Assembly: GCA_017992055.1 (NCBI GenBank)
Contig: JAGOPK010000003.1
Coordinates: forward strand, 124,001 to 188,000
Reading direction: 5' to 3'
DNA from: Burkholderiaceae bacterium
GTDB lineage: Bacteria > Pseudomonadota > Gammaproteobacteria > Burkholderiales > Burkholderiaceae_C
Length of the DNA stretch: 64,000 nt
This document shows positions 40,752-49,016 of this stretch, in pieces. The position numbers and the translations under genes are program-made. The first letter of the stretch is position 1. Each line of letters opens with the position of its first letter. Below the pieces are notes generated by a model, which did no database searches, had not been told where the DNA came from, and worked only from the letters and a program-made list of their open reading frames with translations.

Positions 40752-42685
40752 GCGCGCCGCGCCCGAATCCGATGCCGTTGCCGAGCCTGCCATCGAGCCT
40801 GTTGCCGAGCCTGTTGTCGTGCCTGTTGCTGGCCGCCTGCGCCAGTGCGCCGCCGCCGGCCCAGAGTTCGGCCGCGGCCCTGCTGCTGGAGCGCGCGCGC
40901 CTGCAGCAGGCCGAGCGGCTGCGCGAGCTGCAGGCGCAGGCGGCCCGGGCCGCGCCGCCACCGGCCGTTGCGCCGGCCGTTGCGCCAGCCCTTCCGCAGG
41001 CCATGGCCGCGGCCTACCAGAAGCCGGTAGCGCTGGAGTTCCGCGACGCGCCGCTGCGCCAGGTGTTCGAGCTGCTGTCGCGCACCAGCGGCGTCAACTT
41101 CGTGTTCGACAAGGACGTGCGGGGCGATGCCAAGGTCACGGTGTTTCTGCGCAATGTGTCGCTGGACGAGGCGCTGCGCGTGATCCTGGCCACCCAGGCG
41201 CTGGAGCGCAAGCTGCTCAACGACAGCACGCTGCTGGTCTATCCCAACACCGCGGCCAAGCAGCGCGAGCACCAGGAGCTGGTGACGCGCAGCCTGTACC
41301 TGCGCAATGCCGAGGCCAAGCTGCTGCTGCCCCTGGTGCGCACCATGGCCAAGACACGCGACCTGCATGCCGACGAGCGGCTGAACGCGCTGGTGCTGCG
41401 CGACACGCCCGAGGTGGTGCGCCAGGTCGAGCAGCTGGTGGCCACGCTGGACCTGCCCGAGCCCGAGGTCATGCTGGCGGTGGAGATCCTGGAGGTGGCC
41501 TCCAACCGCATGGACGAGCTGGGCCTGTCCTGGCCCAGCTCGGTGCAGTACGGCCTGCCCGGCGTCAGCGGCCAGATCTCGCTGTCGGATCGCGCCGCCT
41601 TCCGCGGCAGCATCGCCAACCCGGCGCTGGTGGCCACGCTCAAGGGCGAGGCCGGCAACACCAACCTGCTGGCCAACCCGACCATACGCGCGCGCAACCG
41701 CGAGAAGGCCAAGGTGCAGATCGGCGAGAAGCTGCCGGTGTTCTCCACCACCTCGGTGGTCAATGCCGGCGTCTCGACCTCGGTCAGCTACCTCGATGTG
41801 GGCCTGAAGCTGGAGGTCGAGCCGACCATCTCCCTGGACGACGAGGTGGTCATCAAGGTCGGCCTGGAGGTCAGCAACCTGGTGCGCGAGGTGAGCGGCC
41901 CGCAGGGCTCCATCGCCTACCTGGTCGGCTCGCGCACCACCAGCACCGCGCTGCGCCTGCGCGACGGCGAGACCCAGGTGCTGGCCGGCCTGATCAACGA
42001 CGAGGACCGCAAGACCGCGGTGGGCGTGCCCGGCCTGAGCACGCTGCCGCTGCTGGGCAAGCTGTTCGGCGTGCAGGGCGATACGCGCAACAAGACCGAG
42101 ATCGTGATGCTGATCACCCCGTCCATCGTGCGCCGCCTGCCCCTGCCCGCGCCCGCCCAGGCCACGCTGGCCTCGGGCACCGACGCCAACCCCGGCGCGG
42201 CGCCGCTGCGCCTGCGGCCGGCCGCGCGGGCGGCGGTCGGCCCGGCCCGCGCGGGCGGCACCGCCGGCGCGGCATCGCGGCCGGCGGCCAACGAGGGGCT
42301 GGGCGAGGTTGCGGCGGCGGAGGCTGGCGCTGTGGCCGCCGGCCCGCGCCTGCAGCTCGGCGCCACGCGCCAGGGCCGGGTCGGCGAGACCGTGTCGGTG
42401 ACGCTGGCCAACCGCAGCGCCGTGGCCCTGAGCGGCGAACTGGTGTTCGATGCGCAGGCGCTGCAGCCGGCGGCAGCGGCGCCGGCGGGCACGGCGCCCA
42501 CGGCCGCAGCGGGCCGCAGCCCGTTCCAGCTGGCCCCCGGGGCCGAGACGGTGCTGGTGCTGCGCGTGCTGCCGGCCGCTGCCGGCCAGCGCCTGGAGGT
42601 GATGGTGGCCGGCCTGACCGCCGCCGACGGCGCCGCCGAGCCGCAGATCGAGGGCCAGGCGCAGATCGAGGTGGCCGGGCCATGA
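40748..42685 (+). CDS. gspD: Type II secretion system secretin GspD
   Basis: This 645-residue outer membrane secretin has a lipoprotein-type signal (LLSCLLLAACASA), so it probably needs no separate pilotin lipid. An N-domain has LEFRDAPLRQVFELLSRTSG and VTVFLRNVSLDEALRVILA. The secretin core contains the signature VGVPGLSTLPLLGKLFG and KTEIVMLITPSIVR. After this a 150-residue tail (LQLGATRQGRVGETVSVTLA, ALSGELVFDAQAL) resembles a cohesin-like β-sandwich, seen in PEP-CTERM/type II-like secretins. Only a reduced set of N-domains is present. Confidence 0.92.
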   Translation: MSAPRPNPMPLPSLPSSLLPSLLSCLLLAACASAPPPAQSSAAALLLERARLQQAERLRELQAQAARAAPPPAVAPAVAPALPQAMAAAYQKPVALEFRDAPLRQVFELLSRTSGVNFVFDKDVRGDAKVTVFLRNVSLDEALRVILATQALERKLLNDSTLLVYPNTAAKQREHQELVTRSLYLRNAEAKLLLPLVRTMAKTRDLHADERLNALVLRDTPEVVRQVEQLVATLDLPEPEVMLAVEILEVASNRMDELGLSWPSSVQYGLPGVSGQISLSDRAAFRGSIANPALVATLKGEAGNTNLLANPTIRARNREKAKVQIGEKLPVFSTTSVVNAGVSTSVSYLDVGLKLEVEPTISLDDEVVIKVGLEVSNLVREVSGPQGSIAYLVGSRTTSTALRLRDGETQVLAGLINDEDRKTAVGVPGLSTLPLLGKLFGVQGDTRNKTEIVMLITPSIVRRLPLPAPAQATLASGTDANPGAAPLRLRPAARAAVGPARAGGTAGAASRPAANEGLGEVAAAEAGAVAAGPRLQLGATRQGRVGETVSVTLANRSAVALSGELVFDAQALQPAAAAPAGTAPTAAAGRSPFQLAPGAETVLVLRVLPAAAGQRLEVMVAGLTAADGAAEPQIEGQAQIEVAGP

Positions 42686-43197
42686 GGCCGCGCCGCGCCG
42701 GCTTCACGCTGATCGAGCTGCTGGTGGTGCTGGCCATCGTCGGCGTGCTGGCCGCCGCCGCCGTGCCCTTGCAGCAGCTGGTGGCACGGCGCGCCCAGGA
42801 GCAGGCGCTGCGCCAGGGCCTGCGCCAGATCCGCCAGGCGCTGGACGAGCACCGCGCCGCCGCCGAGGCCGGACGCATCGCCAGCGTCGCCCCAGCCGAT
42901 GCGCCGGCCGCCAGCCGCTGGCCGCGGCGCCTGGACGACCTGGTGAGCGGCCTGCCCACGCCCGACGAGCAGGGCCGGCCGCGCGACGACGGGCCACGCC
43001 TGTACCTGCTGCGCCGGCTGCCGCGCGATCCTTTTGCCGATGCCACGCTGCCGGCGGCGGCCACCTGGCGCGTGCGCTCCAGCCAGACGCCGCCGGGCGG
43101 CCCCTGGCAGCGCGACGGCGAGACCGCCGACGTGTTCGACATCGCCCCCAGCGCCCAGGGCCAGGCGCTGGACGGCAGCCGCTACGAGGACTGGTGA
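42682..43197 (+). CDS. Type II secretion pseudopilin
   Basis: This 171-residue protein has a short basic leader and the cleavage site RRAG-FTLIELLVVLAIVGVLAA with Glu at +5. The C-terminal part includes RRLDDLVSGLPTPDEQGRPR, YLLRRLPRDPFADATLP and VFDIAPSAQGQALDGS, related to GspG-type pseudopilins but without the clear calcium loop. It overlaps gspD by 4 bp and the next pseudopilin by one base. Probably a minor pseudopilin. Confidence 0.88.
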   Translation: MRPRRAGFTLIELLVVLAIVGVLAAAAVPLQQLVARRAQEQALRQGLRQIRQALDEHRAAAEAGRIASVAPADAPAASRWPRRLDDLVSGLPTPDEQGRPRDDGPRLYLLRRLPRDPFADATLPAAATWRVRSSQTPPGGPWQRDGETADVFDIAPSAQGQALDGSRYEDW

Positions 43198-43586
43198 TGG
43201 TCCGGCGCCCGTGCCGACGCGGCTTCACGCTGATCGAGCTGATCGTGGTCATGGCCATCGTCGCGCTGCTGGTGAGCATTGCCGCGCCGCGCTACCTGGC
43301 CAGCGTGGACGTGGCGCGCGAGACCGCGCTGCGCAGCAGCCTGGCGACGATGCGCCAGGCCATCGACCAGTTTGCCGCCGACCGGGGCCGCTGGCCCGAC
43401 AGCCTGGAGGAGCTGGTGCAGGCCCGCTACCTGCGCCAGCTGCCCGAAGACCCGCTGACCGGCCGGCGCGATGGCTGGCAGCTGCTGGCGCCGCCGCCCG
43501 ACAGCCTGGTCAGCGGCCAGGTGCAGGACGTGCGCTCCGGCGCCGCCGGCCGCTCGCGCAACGGGGACCTCTATGCCGACTGGTGA
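43197..43586 (+). CDS. Type II secretion pseudopilin (GspG-like)
   Basis: This 129-residue prepilin has the site RRG-FTLIELIVVMAIVALLVS with Glu at +5, then SLATMRQAIDQFAADRGRWP, DSLEELVQARYLRQLPEDPL and the end block SGAAGRSRNGDLYADW. It is like GspG/TklG proteins with a shortened loop. The ATG overlaps the previous stop (TGATG). A GTG one codon upstream is also possible. It shares an operon with two other pseudopilins. Confidence 0.87.
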   Translation: MVRRPCRRGFTLIELIVVMAIVALLVSIAAPRYLASVDVARETALRSSLATMRQAIDQFAADRGRWPDSLEELVQARYLRQLPEDPLTGRRDGWQLLAPPPDSLVSGQVQDVRSGAAGRSRNGDLYADW

Positions 43587-44133
43587 GCGTCCGGGCAGAG
43601 CCGGTGGATGCGGCGGACCGCGCCGCGGCTTCACCTATCTGGCGCTGCTGTTCGCGATCGCCGTGGCCGGCGCCGCGCTGGCCGCGCTGGCGCCACGCTG
43701 GCAGCGCGCGGCCGAGCGGGAGCGCGAGGCCGAGTGGCTGTTCCGTGGCCGCCAGATCGCCGATGCGCTGGCACGTTATGCCAGCCACAGCCCGGCCGGC
43801 AGTGCACGCCGGCCGCAGCGGCTGGAGCAGCTGCTGCTGGACCGCCGGCACGACCCGCCGCTGCAGCATCTGCGGCGCCTGTATGCCGACCCCTTCACCG
43901 GCGCCGACGACTGGGTGCTGCTGCGCGATGCCGACGGCGGCATCCGCGGCCTGCACAGCCGCAGCCCCCAGCCGCTGCTGCGCGCGCCAGCGCCCGGCGT
44001 GTCGCTGCGGCCGCTGGCCTTGGACGCGGCCCAGGCTTCCCAGGCCGTGCTGGCCCGCGACGGCTGGTTCATTCCCGATTCAGGCGCGCTGCAAGCCGGC
44101 GCGCGCAGCATGCCCAGGAGCAGTACCCGATGA
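43573..44133 (+). CDS. Atypical pseudopilin lacking Glu at position 5
   Basis: This 186-residue protein has a leader ending GGPRRG, followed by FTYLALLFAIAVAGAALAAL. The leader-hydrophobic layout is that of a prepilin, but the Glu at +5 is replaced by Ala. In type II systems only the tip subunit GspK normally lacks this residue. The remainder (EREAEWLFRGRQIADALARY, YADPFTGADDWVLLRDADGG) matches prepilin-like proteins of this operon type. It overlaps the gene before by 14 bp. Confidence 0.8.
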   Translation: MPTGERPGRAGGCGGPRRGFTYLALLFAIAVAGAALAALAPRWQRAAEREREAEWLFRGRQIADALARYASHSPAGSARRPQRLEQLLLDRRHDPPLQHLRRLYADPFTGADDWVLLRDADGGIRGLHSRSPQPLLRAPAPGVSLRPLALDAAQASQAVLARDGWFIPDSGALQAGARSMPRSSTR

Positions 44134-45089
44134 GCACCCCGTCCGACAGCCCCAGCGGCTTTCCCAGCCCCGCGGCCCTGCTGTCCGGCCTGTCCGGCGC
44201 CGACAGCCTGGCCGGCCCGGTGTTCGACGGCGAGCAGGCCCTGGCCATCGTGCGCCTGATCGAGGCCGCGCCGGCCGTGCGCCGGCGCTACCAGTTCTTC
44301 GTCTGGACGCAGAGCCAGATGCAGACCCTGGTGCCGCACAGCGTGCTGGTCTGCGGCGCCTACCAGCGCCACCGGCGCAGCGTGGTCTTCGACACCTTCC
44401 ACAACGTGGTGCTGGGGCCCGAGGTGCTGCAGGCGCTGAGCGACGGCGCCAGCCCGCTGGCCCAGGCGCTGAGCCTGGCCTGGATCGAGGGCCAGGGCCG
44501 CGCGCTGGCCGTGCCGCTGGGCCGCATCGTCGGCCCGGCCCGCGACGCCGCGCAGCTGATCATCCAGGCCCTGGGCTGCGACACGCTGCTGGTGCATGGC
44601 GTGGCCCGGCCGCAGCGTCCCAGCGAGATCGAGAGCCTGTTCGTCCTGGCCAGCCCGCCACCGCAACCGGCCCTGCAGGACGGCGGCCAGCTGGCACAGC
44701 GCCTGCTGTGCCTGGACCTGCTGCTGCCGCAGCTGCACCGCACCTGGCAGCGCGTGGTGGCCACCGAGCACGAGCTGCTGCGTGCCCCGCTGCGCGCGCC
44801 GCCACCGGCCGAAGCCCGGCCGGTGGCGCCACCCGGCACCCGCACGGCGCTGGCCATCACCGCACGCGAGCGGCAGATCCTGTCCTGGGTGCGCAACGGG
44901 CGCAGCAACCAGCAGATCGCCGAGGCCCTGGGCATCAGCCCGCTGACGGTGAAGAACCATGTGCAGAAGATCCTGAGAAAACTCGGCGCCAGCAACCGTG
45001 CCCAGGCCGTGGCCCAGGCCCTGGCCCAGGGCCTGATCGCCCAGGGTGGCCTCGGTGGCCCGGGCGACGCCGACGGCGTCCCCCCCTGA
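44130..45089 (+). CDS. epsA: LuxR-family regulator, XrtB/PEP-CTERM-associated EpsA type
   Basis: This 319-residue protein has an N-terminal sensor region, RLIEAAPAVRRRYQFFVWTQ, VPHSVLVCGAYQRHRRSVVF and ALSLAWIEGQGRALAV, that is typical of EpsA regulators found with exosortase B gene sets. A C-terminal LuxR helix-turn-helix has ITARERQILSWVRNGRSNQQ, IAEALGISPLTVKNHVQKIL and RKLGASNRAQAV. It is the last gene of the secretion operon. Palindromes of the size bound by LuxR dimers occur 17 bp after its stop and before two other transcription units. No acyl-homoserine-lactone domain is seen. Confidence 0.88.
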   Translation: MSTPSDSPSGFPSPAALLSGLSGADSLAGPVFDGEQALAIVRLIEAAPAVRRRYQFFVWTQSQMQTLVPHSVLVCGAYQRHRRSVVFDTFHNVVLGPEVLQALSDGASPLAQALSLAWIEGQGRALAVPLGRIVGPARDAAQLIIQALGCDTLLVHGVARPQRPSEIESLFVLASPPPQPALQDGGQLAQRLLCLDLLLPQLHRTWQRVVATEHELLRAPLRAPPPAEARPVAPPGTRTALAITARERQILSWVRNGRSNQQIAEALGISPLTVKNHVQKILRKLGASNRAQAVAQALAQGLIAQGGLGGPGDADGVPP

Positions 45090-45105
45090 ACACAGGGGAA
45101 TCACC

Positions 45106-45144
45106 ATGATCCGAAGGGTCCAGACCATGATCCCAACGGCTCAT
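45106..45144. promoter_or_regulatory. Tandem palindromes upstream of the first PEP-CTERM gene
   Basis: ATGATCCG-AA-GGGTCCAG (45106-45123, left arm intact) and ATGATCCC-AA-CGGCTCAT (45127-45144, both arms one mismatch from consensus). Their centres are 21 bp apart, two helical turns, so both would sit on one DNA face. They match the sites at 34923-34959 and 49017-49040. The second abuts a candidate -35. Confidence 0.65.
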
Positions 45145-45396
45145 TGCTGCGGCATGTCGCGGCTGCAAACAATTCACGGACGCCGGCCAACATCCCTGTC
45201 TGTGTGCCAAGCCCGGCCAGCTCTTTGAACCGCGGGTCCCGAGCCCCGCTCCGGCCCGCCCTCTCGGTCAGCGCCGCCGCACCGCCCTCCAACGCAGGAA
45301 GGCGGCGCCCGCAGCGCCCGCCGCGGCAGACGTTCCGGCCAGCCGGAACCGCTTGTGCACCTGTCCTCTGACCGTTCGATTCAAGGAGCTTCCTAC
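45144..45396 (+). promoter_or_regulatory. Candidate promoter and long leader of the PEP-CTERM gene
   Basis: TTGCTG (45144-45149) and AACAAT (45168-45173) with an 18-bp spacer form a plausible promoter. The upstream palindrome would be centred about 44 bp before transcription start, a class II position for a LuxR activator. The 307-bp gap from 45090 to 45396 holds these sites and a GC-rich leader of about 220 bases with no other gene; its structure is not clear. Confidence 0.45.
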
Positions 45397-46218
45397 ATGT
45401 TCAAGTTCAAGTCTCTGGCCGCCGCGGCGGCCCTGGTGCTGGCTGCGCCCGCGTTTGCGGCCATCGCGCCCGGGTCCACCAACAACGGCGAGCTGTTCCT
45501 GGTGGTCCAGGATTCGGTGGCCAAGGTGTCGTTCACCTACGACCTGGGCATCACCATGGATGCCTTCATCGCCAATGCCACCGGCGCCGCGCCGATGAGC
45601 TACTCGTTCGATCTGTCGGGCAATGCGCTGTGGAACCAGTTCAAGGCCGACTATGACGAGGGTGCCAGCACCTGGGCCGTGCTGGCCATCGACTCCAGCG
45701 GCAATCTGGCGGCCAACGGCTACCGCCTGCTGACCACGCTGCGCAACACGCAGACCATCACCAACATCAAGAACACCTCGAACAAGCAGCTGTCGGACGG
45801 CATCGGCTCGACCCAGGGCGGCACCTTCTTCAACACCGTCAACAACAGCGGCACCCACCTGCCGCAGGCCGACTACAGCGTCAACGGCGCCAGCATCAAT
45901 GCCGACACCGATTCCGGCAACGGCTACTTCGGCGCCTCCGGCGGCCTGACCCCGACGCTGAACGGCAATGCCCAGTTCACCAGCACCAACCTGTACGGCG
46001 AAAGCTCGTCGTTCTTCTACGTCTCGCGCAGCAGCACCGGCAACCTGACTTCGAACAAGGTGCTGGCCACGCAGTACCTGCAGCCCGATGGCGACGCGGT
46101 GTCGGTGAGCTTCGCCGGTGACAACCTGGTGATGGCCGTGCCCGAGCCCGGCACCTACGCGCTGATGTTCGCCGGCCTGCTGGCCGTCGGCGCCATCGCC
46201 CGCCGCCGCCGCGGCTGA
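45397..46218 (+). CDS. PEP-CTERM sorting domain-containing protein
   Basis: This 273-residue secreted protein has a Sec signal (FKSLAAAAALVLAAPAFAA), a mature start IAPGSTNNGELFLVV, and a C-terminal VPEPGTYALMFAGLLAVGA with RRRRG. The mature part is rich in Asn, Ser, Thr and Gly. Blocks KQLSDGIGSTQG and GASGGLTPTLNGNA recur in the protein at 47884-48978, so the two are paralogues. AAGGAG lies before the ATG. It lies downstream of EpsA-type sites. Probably exported and sorted by an exosortase encoded elsewhere. Confidence 0.9.
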   Translation: MFKFKSLAAAAALVLAAPAFAAIAPGSTNNGELFLVVQDSVAKVSFTYDLGITMDAFIANATGAAPMSYSFDLSGNALWNQFKADYDEGASTWAVLAIDSSGNLAANGYRLLTTLRNTQTITNIKNTSNKQLSDGIGSTQGGTFFNTVNNSGTHLPQADYSVNGASINADTDSGNGYFGASGGLTPTLNGNAQFTSTNLYGESSSFFYVSRSSTGNLTSNKVLATQYLQPDGDAVSVSFAGDNLVMAVPEPGTYALMFAGLLAVGAIARRRRG

Positions 46219-46252
46219 GCCCCGCCCCTCCCCGAGTCCGATCCCCTCGCCC

Positions 46253-46278
46253 ACCCGACCGCGCCGTGGCGGTCGGGT
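46253..46278 (+). terminator. Strong hairpin after the PEP-CTERM gene
   Basis: ACCCGACCGC and GCGGTCGGGT pair perfectly (10 bp) around a 6-base loop. No T-run follows, so it may act as a Rho-assisted terminator or protect mRNA ends, giving different levels for the flanking genes. Confidence 0.45.
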
Positions 46279-46317
46279 CGGGCGCAGCCATGCCCTTTTC
46301 GCCCTGAGGAGTACCCC

Positions 46318-47736
46318 ATGAAGATCCGTTCCATCGCCTTTGCCGCGCTGGCCGCCCTGTCGGGCCAGGCCTTCGCGCTGACCCCGGCCCAGGTGGCCGA
46401 TGCCGCCACCGTCAAGGTCTACATGTCCGGCGCCAGCGCGCTGCGCAATGTGATCGGTGGCCTGTTCACCCAGCATTGCGAATCCGACCTGGACGTCTAC
46501 TACAGCGGCGTCGGCACCTTCGGCGGCACCGCCTTCAGCGCCAACGGTGATGCCCACCGCGTCTACACCTGCACGATGAAGGCGGCCTCGCCCATCCTCG
46601 CCGGCAAGAAGGTGGCGCTGTTCAAGAGCGACATCGGCGGTTCGGGCCAGGGCGTGTTCCCGGTCTACTTCGGCGGCGCCGAAGGCGCCATGCGCAGCTT
46701 CCTGAGCGTCAGCACCTGCGGCAGCCGCAGTGCCAGCGTGCCCAACTATGTGTGCTCCGGCGAGCAGCAGCAGGTGCCGATGGCCGGCGTGTCCGATGTG
46801 GAGCCGGGCATGTTCAAGGGCATCAACACGCCCACCGACGATCCCAACTACCCGCAGGACGGCCTGAGCGACTCGCAGCTGGCCGAGCTGACGATCTCGC
46901 CGCTGTTCCAGACCGTGTTCGGCGTGGCCGTCAACAAGTCGCTGCGTGACGCGCTGCAGACCAAGCAGGGCCTGACCGCCGGCAGCGACGCCGACGCCGA
47001 CCGTCCCTCGCTGTCGATGATCGAGGCGGCCTCGTACTTCGGCGGCCTGCTGGGCGACCCCAGCACCGGCATGGGCTGGCAGGCCGTGGTCTCGGCTGCC
47101 GACGCCAAGAAGGCCACGCGTGTCAACGTGTGCCGACGGGTCCAGGGCTCCGGCACCCAGGCGGCCGCCAACGCCCAGCTCAGCGGCTTCCCGTGCAACG
47201 CCTCGGGCGGCTCGGTGGCCGACAAGAGCTTCTCCGATGCCGGCCTGGCCAACGCCGTCGGCAGCGTCGGCGCCTCGGGCAAGCTGTTCGTGTTCGAGGG
47301 TTCGTCGACCGGCAACGTGATCTCCTGCCTGGGCGCGGCCGAGGACAACGCCGCCTACGCCATCGGCCATGTCTCCAAGGAGAACGACGAGGCCGGCAGC
47401 AAGTGGCGCCATGTCAAGCTCGACGGCATCGCCCCGAACCGTGACAACGTGAAGGCCGGCAAGTACGCCTACTTCTACGAGTCGACGATGCAGTGGCACA
47501 ACGGCCATGTCGCCACGCTGAGCACCGACCAGCAGGACTTCATCGCCCAGTTCGCCGCCGAGGCCGGCAAGCCCGAATCGCTGAACAAGCTGTCCACCGC
47601 GACCAAGAACGGCGTGGCCGCGCTGCCGGATTCCTACGCCGGCGCCTATGGCACGGGCACGGCCGACGAGATCGCCTTCGGCTCGCGCGTCACCCGCGGC
47701 GGCAACAGCTGCGCGGTGCCGTTCATCGCCAAGTAA
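46318..47736 (+). CDS. Periplasmic phosphate-binding-like (PBP type 2, PstS-like) protein
   Basis: This 472-residue protein has a signal peptide (MKIRSIAFAALAALSGQAFA). Early TVKVYMSGASALRNVIGGLF resembles the first ligand loop of PstS proteins. Later blocks are ALFKSDIGGSGQGVFPVYFG, DVEPGMFKGINT, TVFGVAVNKSLRDALQTKQG and VNVCRRVQGSGTQAAANAQL, the last similar to the Ser-Gly-Thr phosphate loop. Several Cys residues suggest disulfides. There are no phosphate-transport genes nearby. Location after a secretin operon and between PEP-CTERM genes suggests an extracellular binding or DING-like role. Confidence 0.75.
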   Translation: MKIRSIAFAALAALSGQAFALTPAQVADAATVKVYMSGASALRNVIGGLFTQHCESDLDVYYSGVGTFGGTAFSANGDAHRVYTCTMKAASPILAGKKVALFKSDIGGSGQGVFPVYFGGAEGAMRSFLSVSTCGSRSASVPNYVCSGEQQQVPMAGVSDVEPGMFKGINTPTDDPNYPQDGLSDSQLAELTISPLFQTVFGVAVNKSLRDALQTKQGLTAGSDADADRPSLSMIEAASYFGGLLGDPSTGMGWQAVVSAADAKKATRVNVCRRVQGSGTQAAANAQLSGFPCNASGGSVADKSFSDAGLANAVGSVGASGKLFVFEGSSTGNVISCLGAAEDNAAYAIGHVSKENDEAGSKWRHVKLDGIAPNRDNVKAGKYAYFYESTMQWHNGHVATLSTDQQDFIAQFAAEAGKPESLNKLSTATKNGVAALPDSYAGAYGTGTADEIAFGSRVTRGGNSCAVPFIAK

Positions 47737-47786
47737 GTCGCTGACGCTGCCGCCGGGTCCGACCACCGGGCCCGGCGTGCTGCACC

Positions 47787-47808
47787 ACGGCCCGCCGTCG
47801 CGGGCCGT
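47787..47808 (+). terminator. Hairpin after the PstS-like gene
   Basis: ACGGCCCGC and GCGGGCCGT pair perfectly (9 bp) around a CGTC loop, followed by TGCCTCTTC, which is only modestly T-rich. It lies 51 bp after the stop codon and is a likely terminator or mRNA end-stabiliser. Confidence 0.45.
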
Positions 47809-47883
47809 TGCCTCTTCATCCCGGGCGGGCTGCCAGCGCAGCCCGCCCCTTGTTTCGCCGCCGACCCCAAGGTGAGTCCGACC

Positions 47884-48978
47884 ATGCGCCGAGTTGCCGC
47901 GATCCTCAGCTCCAGTCTCCTGATGTCCACGGCCCAGGCGGCCATCGCTCCGGGCAATACCAACAACGGCGAGTTGTTCCTGAACGTCGTCGACGCCGCC
48001 GCCAAGATCTCCTATGTGCTCGACCTGGGCATCGAGATGGACAGCTTCTTCGTCGTCGCCCAGCAGGAGATCGGCTACCAGCGCTTCTGGACCGTGGAAT
48101 CGGCCACCTGGACCGCGTTCCTGGGCTCGGGCGTGAGCGTGAGCAATCTGCGCTGGTCGGTGCTGGCGCTGGACTCGTCGGGCAGCCTGGCCGCGGGCCA
48201 GTATCGATTGTTCACCACGGCCCAGCAGGGCACGGAGGACAAGGTCGCCACGCTGGCCAACAAGCAGCTGTCCGATGGCATCGGGTCCACCCAGGGGGCC
48301 ACCTTCTTCAACACGGTCAACGGCATGGCCAACCACCTGCCGCAGAGCGACTACGCCATCAACGGTGACAGCTACAGCCTGGACACCGACAGCGGCAACG
48401 GCTACTACGGTGCATCGGGCGGCCTGACGCCCACGCTCAACGGCAATGCACCGTTCAATGCCACCAACGAGGTGGGCAAGTCGTCCTGGTTCTACTACCT
48501 GACGCGATCGGGCACCGGCAACCTGAACAGCAACAAGGTGCTGGTCGACGAATTCGACAACCTCGGCGCCGACGGCTACTGGGGCCTGGTCAAGGTTCAG
48601 GACAGCGACCCCAATGCCGCGGGCTACGACCCCACATCGCCCTACCTCGGCAAGTACCTGCTGAGCTTCACGATGCCGGTGTACACGCCGGTGGTGACCA
48701 GCGCCTTCCGCGAGTTCGCCCAGTCGATCGGCCGCACCGAATACGGCGGCGGCTTCAGCTTCACCGCGCTGGGTGCGGTGGCAGCCGGCGCGCCGGCCGA
48801 GCAGGCCGCGGCCAGCTGGGTGCGCCAGCTGGGTGCGGCCGGCAGCACGGTCGACGGCCTGCCGCTGCTGGAGCTGCCGGCGCAGCCGGTGCCCGAGCCC
48901 GCCAGCTGGGCCCTGCTGTTGGGCGGCGCCGGGCTGCTGGCGCTGCGCCGCCGCCGGGTGTCGCGCGCCGCGCGCTGA
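47884..48978 (+). CDS. PEP-CTERM sorting domain-containing protein (paralogue)
   Basis: This 364-residue protein has a signal peptide (RRVAAILSSSLLMSTAQA), the mature start IAPGNTNNGELFLNV and a PEP-CTERM tail VPEPASWALLLGGAGLLAL followed by RRRR. It shares KQLSDGIGSTQG, LNSNKVL-type and GASGGLTPTLNGNA blocks with the protein at 45397-46218, but has an extra region of about 90 residues before the tail (SFTMPVYTPVVTSAFREFAQ). AAGGTGAG precedes the ATG; a GTG four codons upstream is also in frame. Confidence 0.88.
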   Translation: MRRVAAILSSSLLMSTAQAAIAPGNTNNGELFLNVVDAAAKISYVLDLGIEMDSFFVVAQQEIGYQRFWTVESATWTAFLGSGVSVSNLRWSVLALDSSGSLAAGQYRLFTTAQQGTEDKVATLANKQLSDGIGSTQGATFFNTVNGMANHLPQSDYAINGDSYSLDTDSGNGYYGASGGLTPTLNGNAPFNATNEVGKSSWFYYLTRSGTGNLNSNKVLVDEFDNLGADGYWGLVKVQDSDPNAAGYDPTSPYLGKYLLSFTMPVYTPVVTSAFREFAQSIGRTEYGGGFSFTALGAVAAGAPAEQAAASWVRQLGAAGSTVDGLPLLELPAQPVPEPASWALLLGGAGLLALRRRRVSRAAR

Positions 48979-49016
48979 GCGTTGCCCCGCCCGTCCCCCG
49001 ATCTGCGCGGGGCGTC

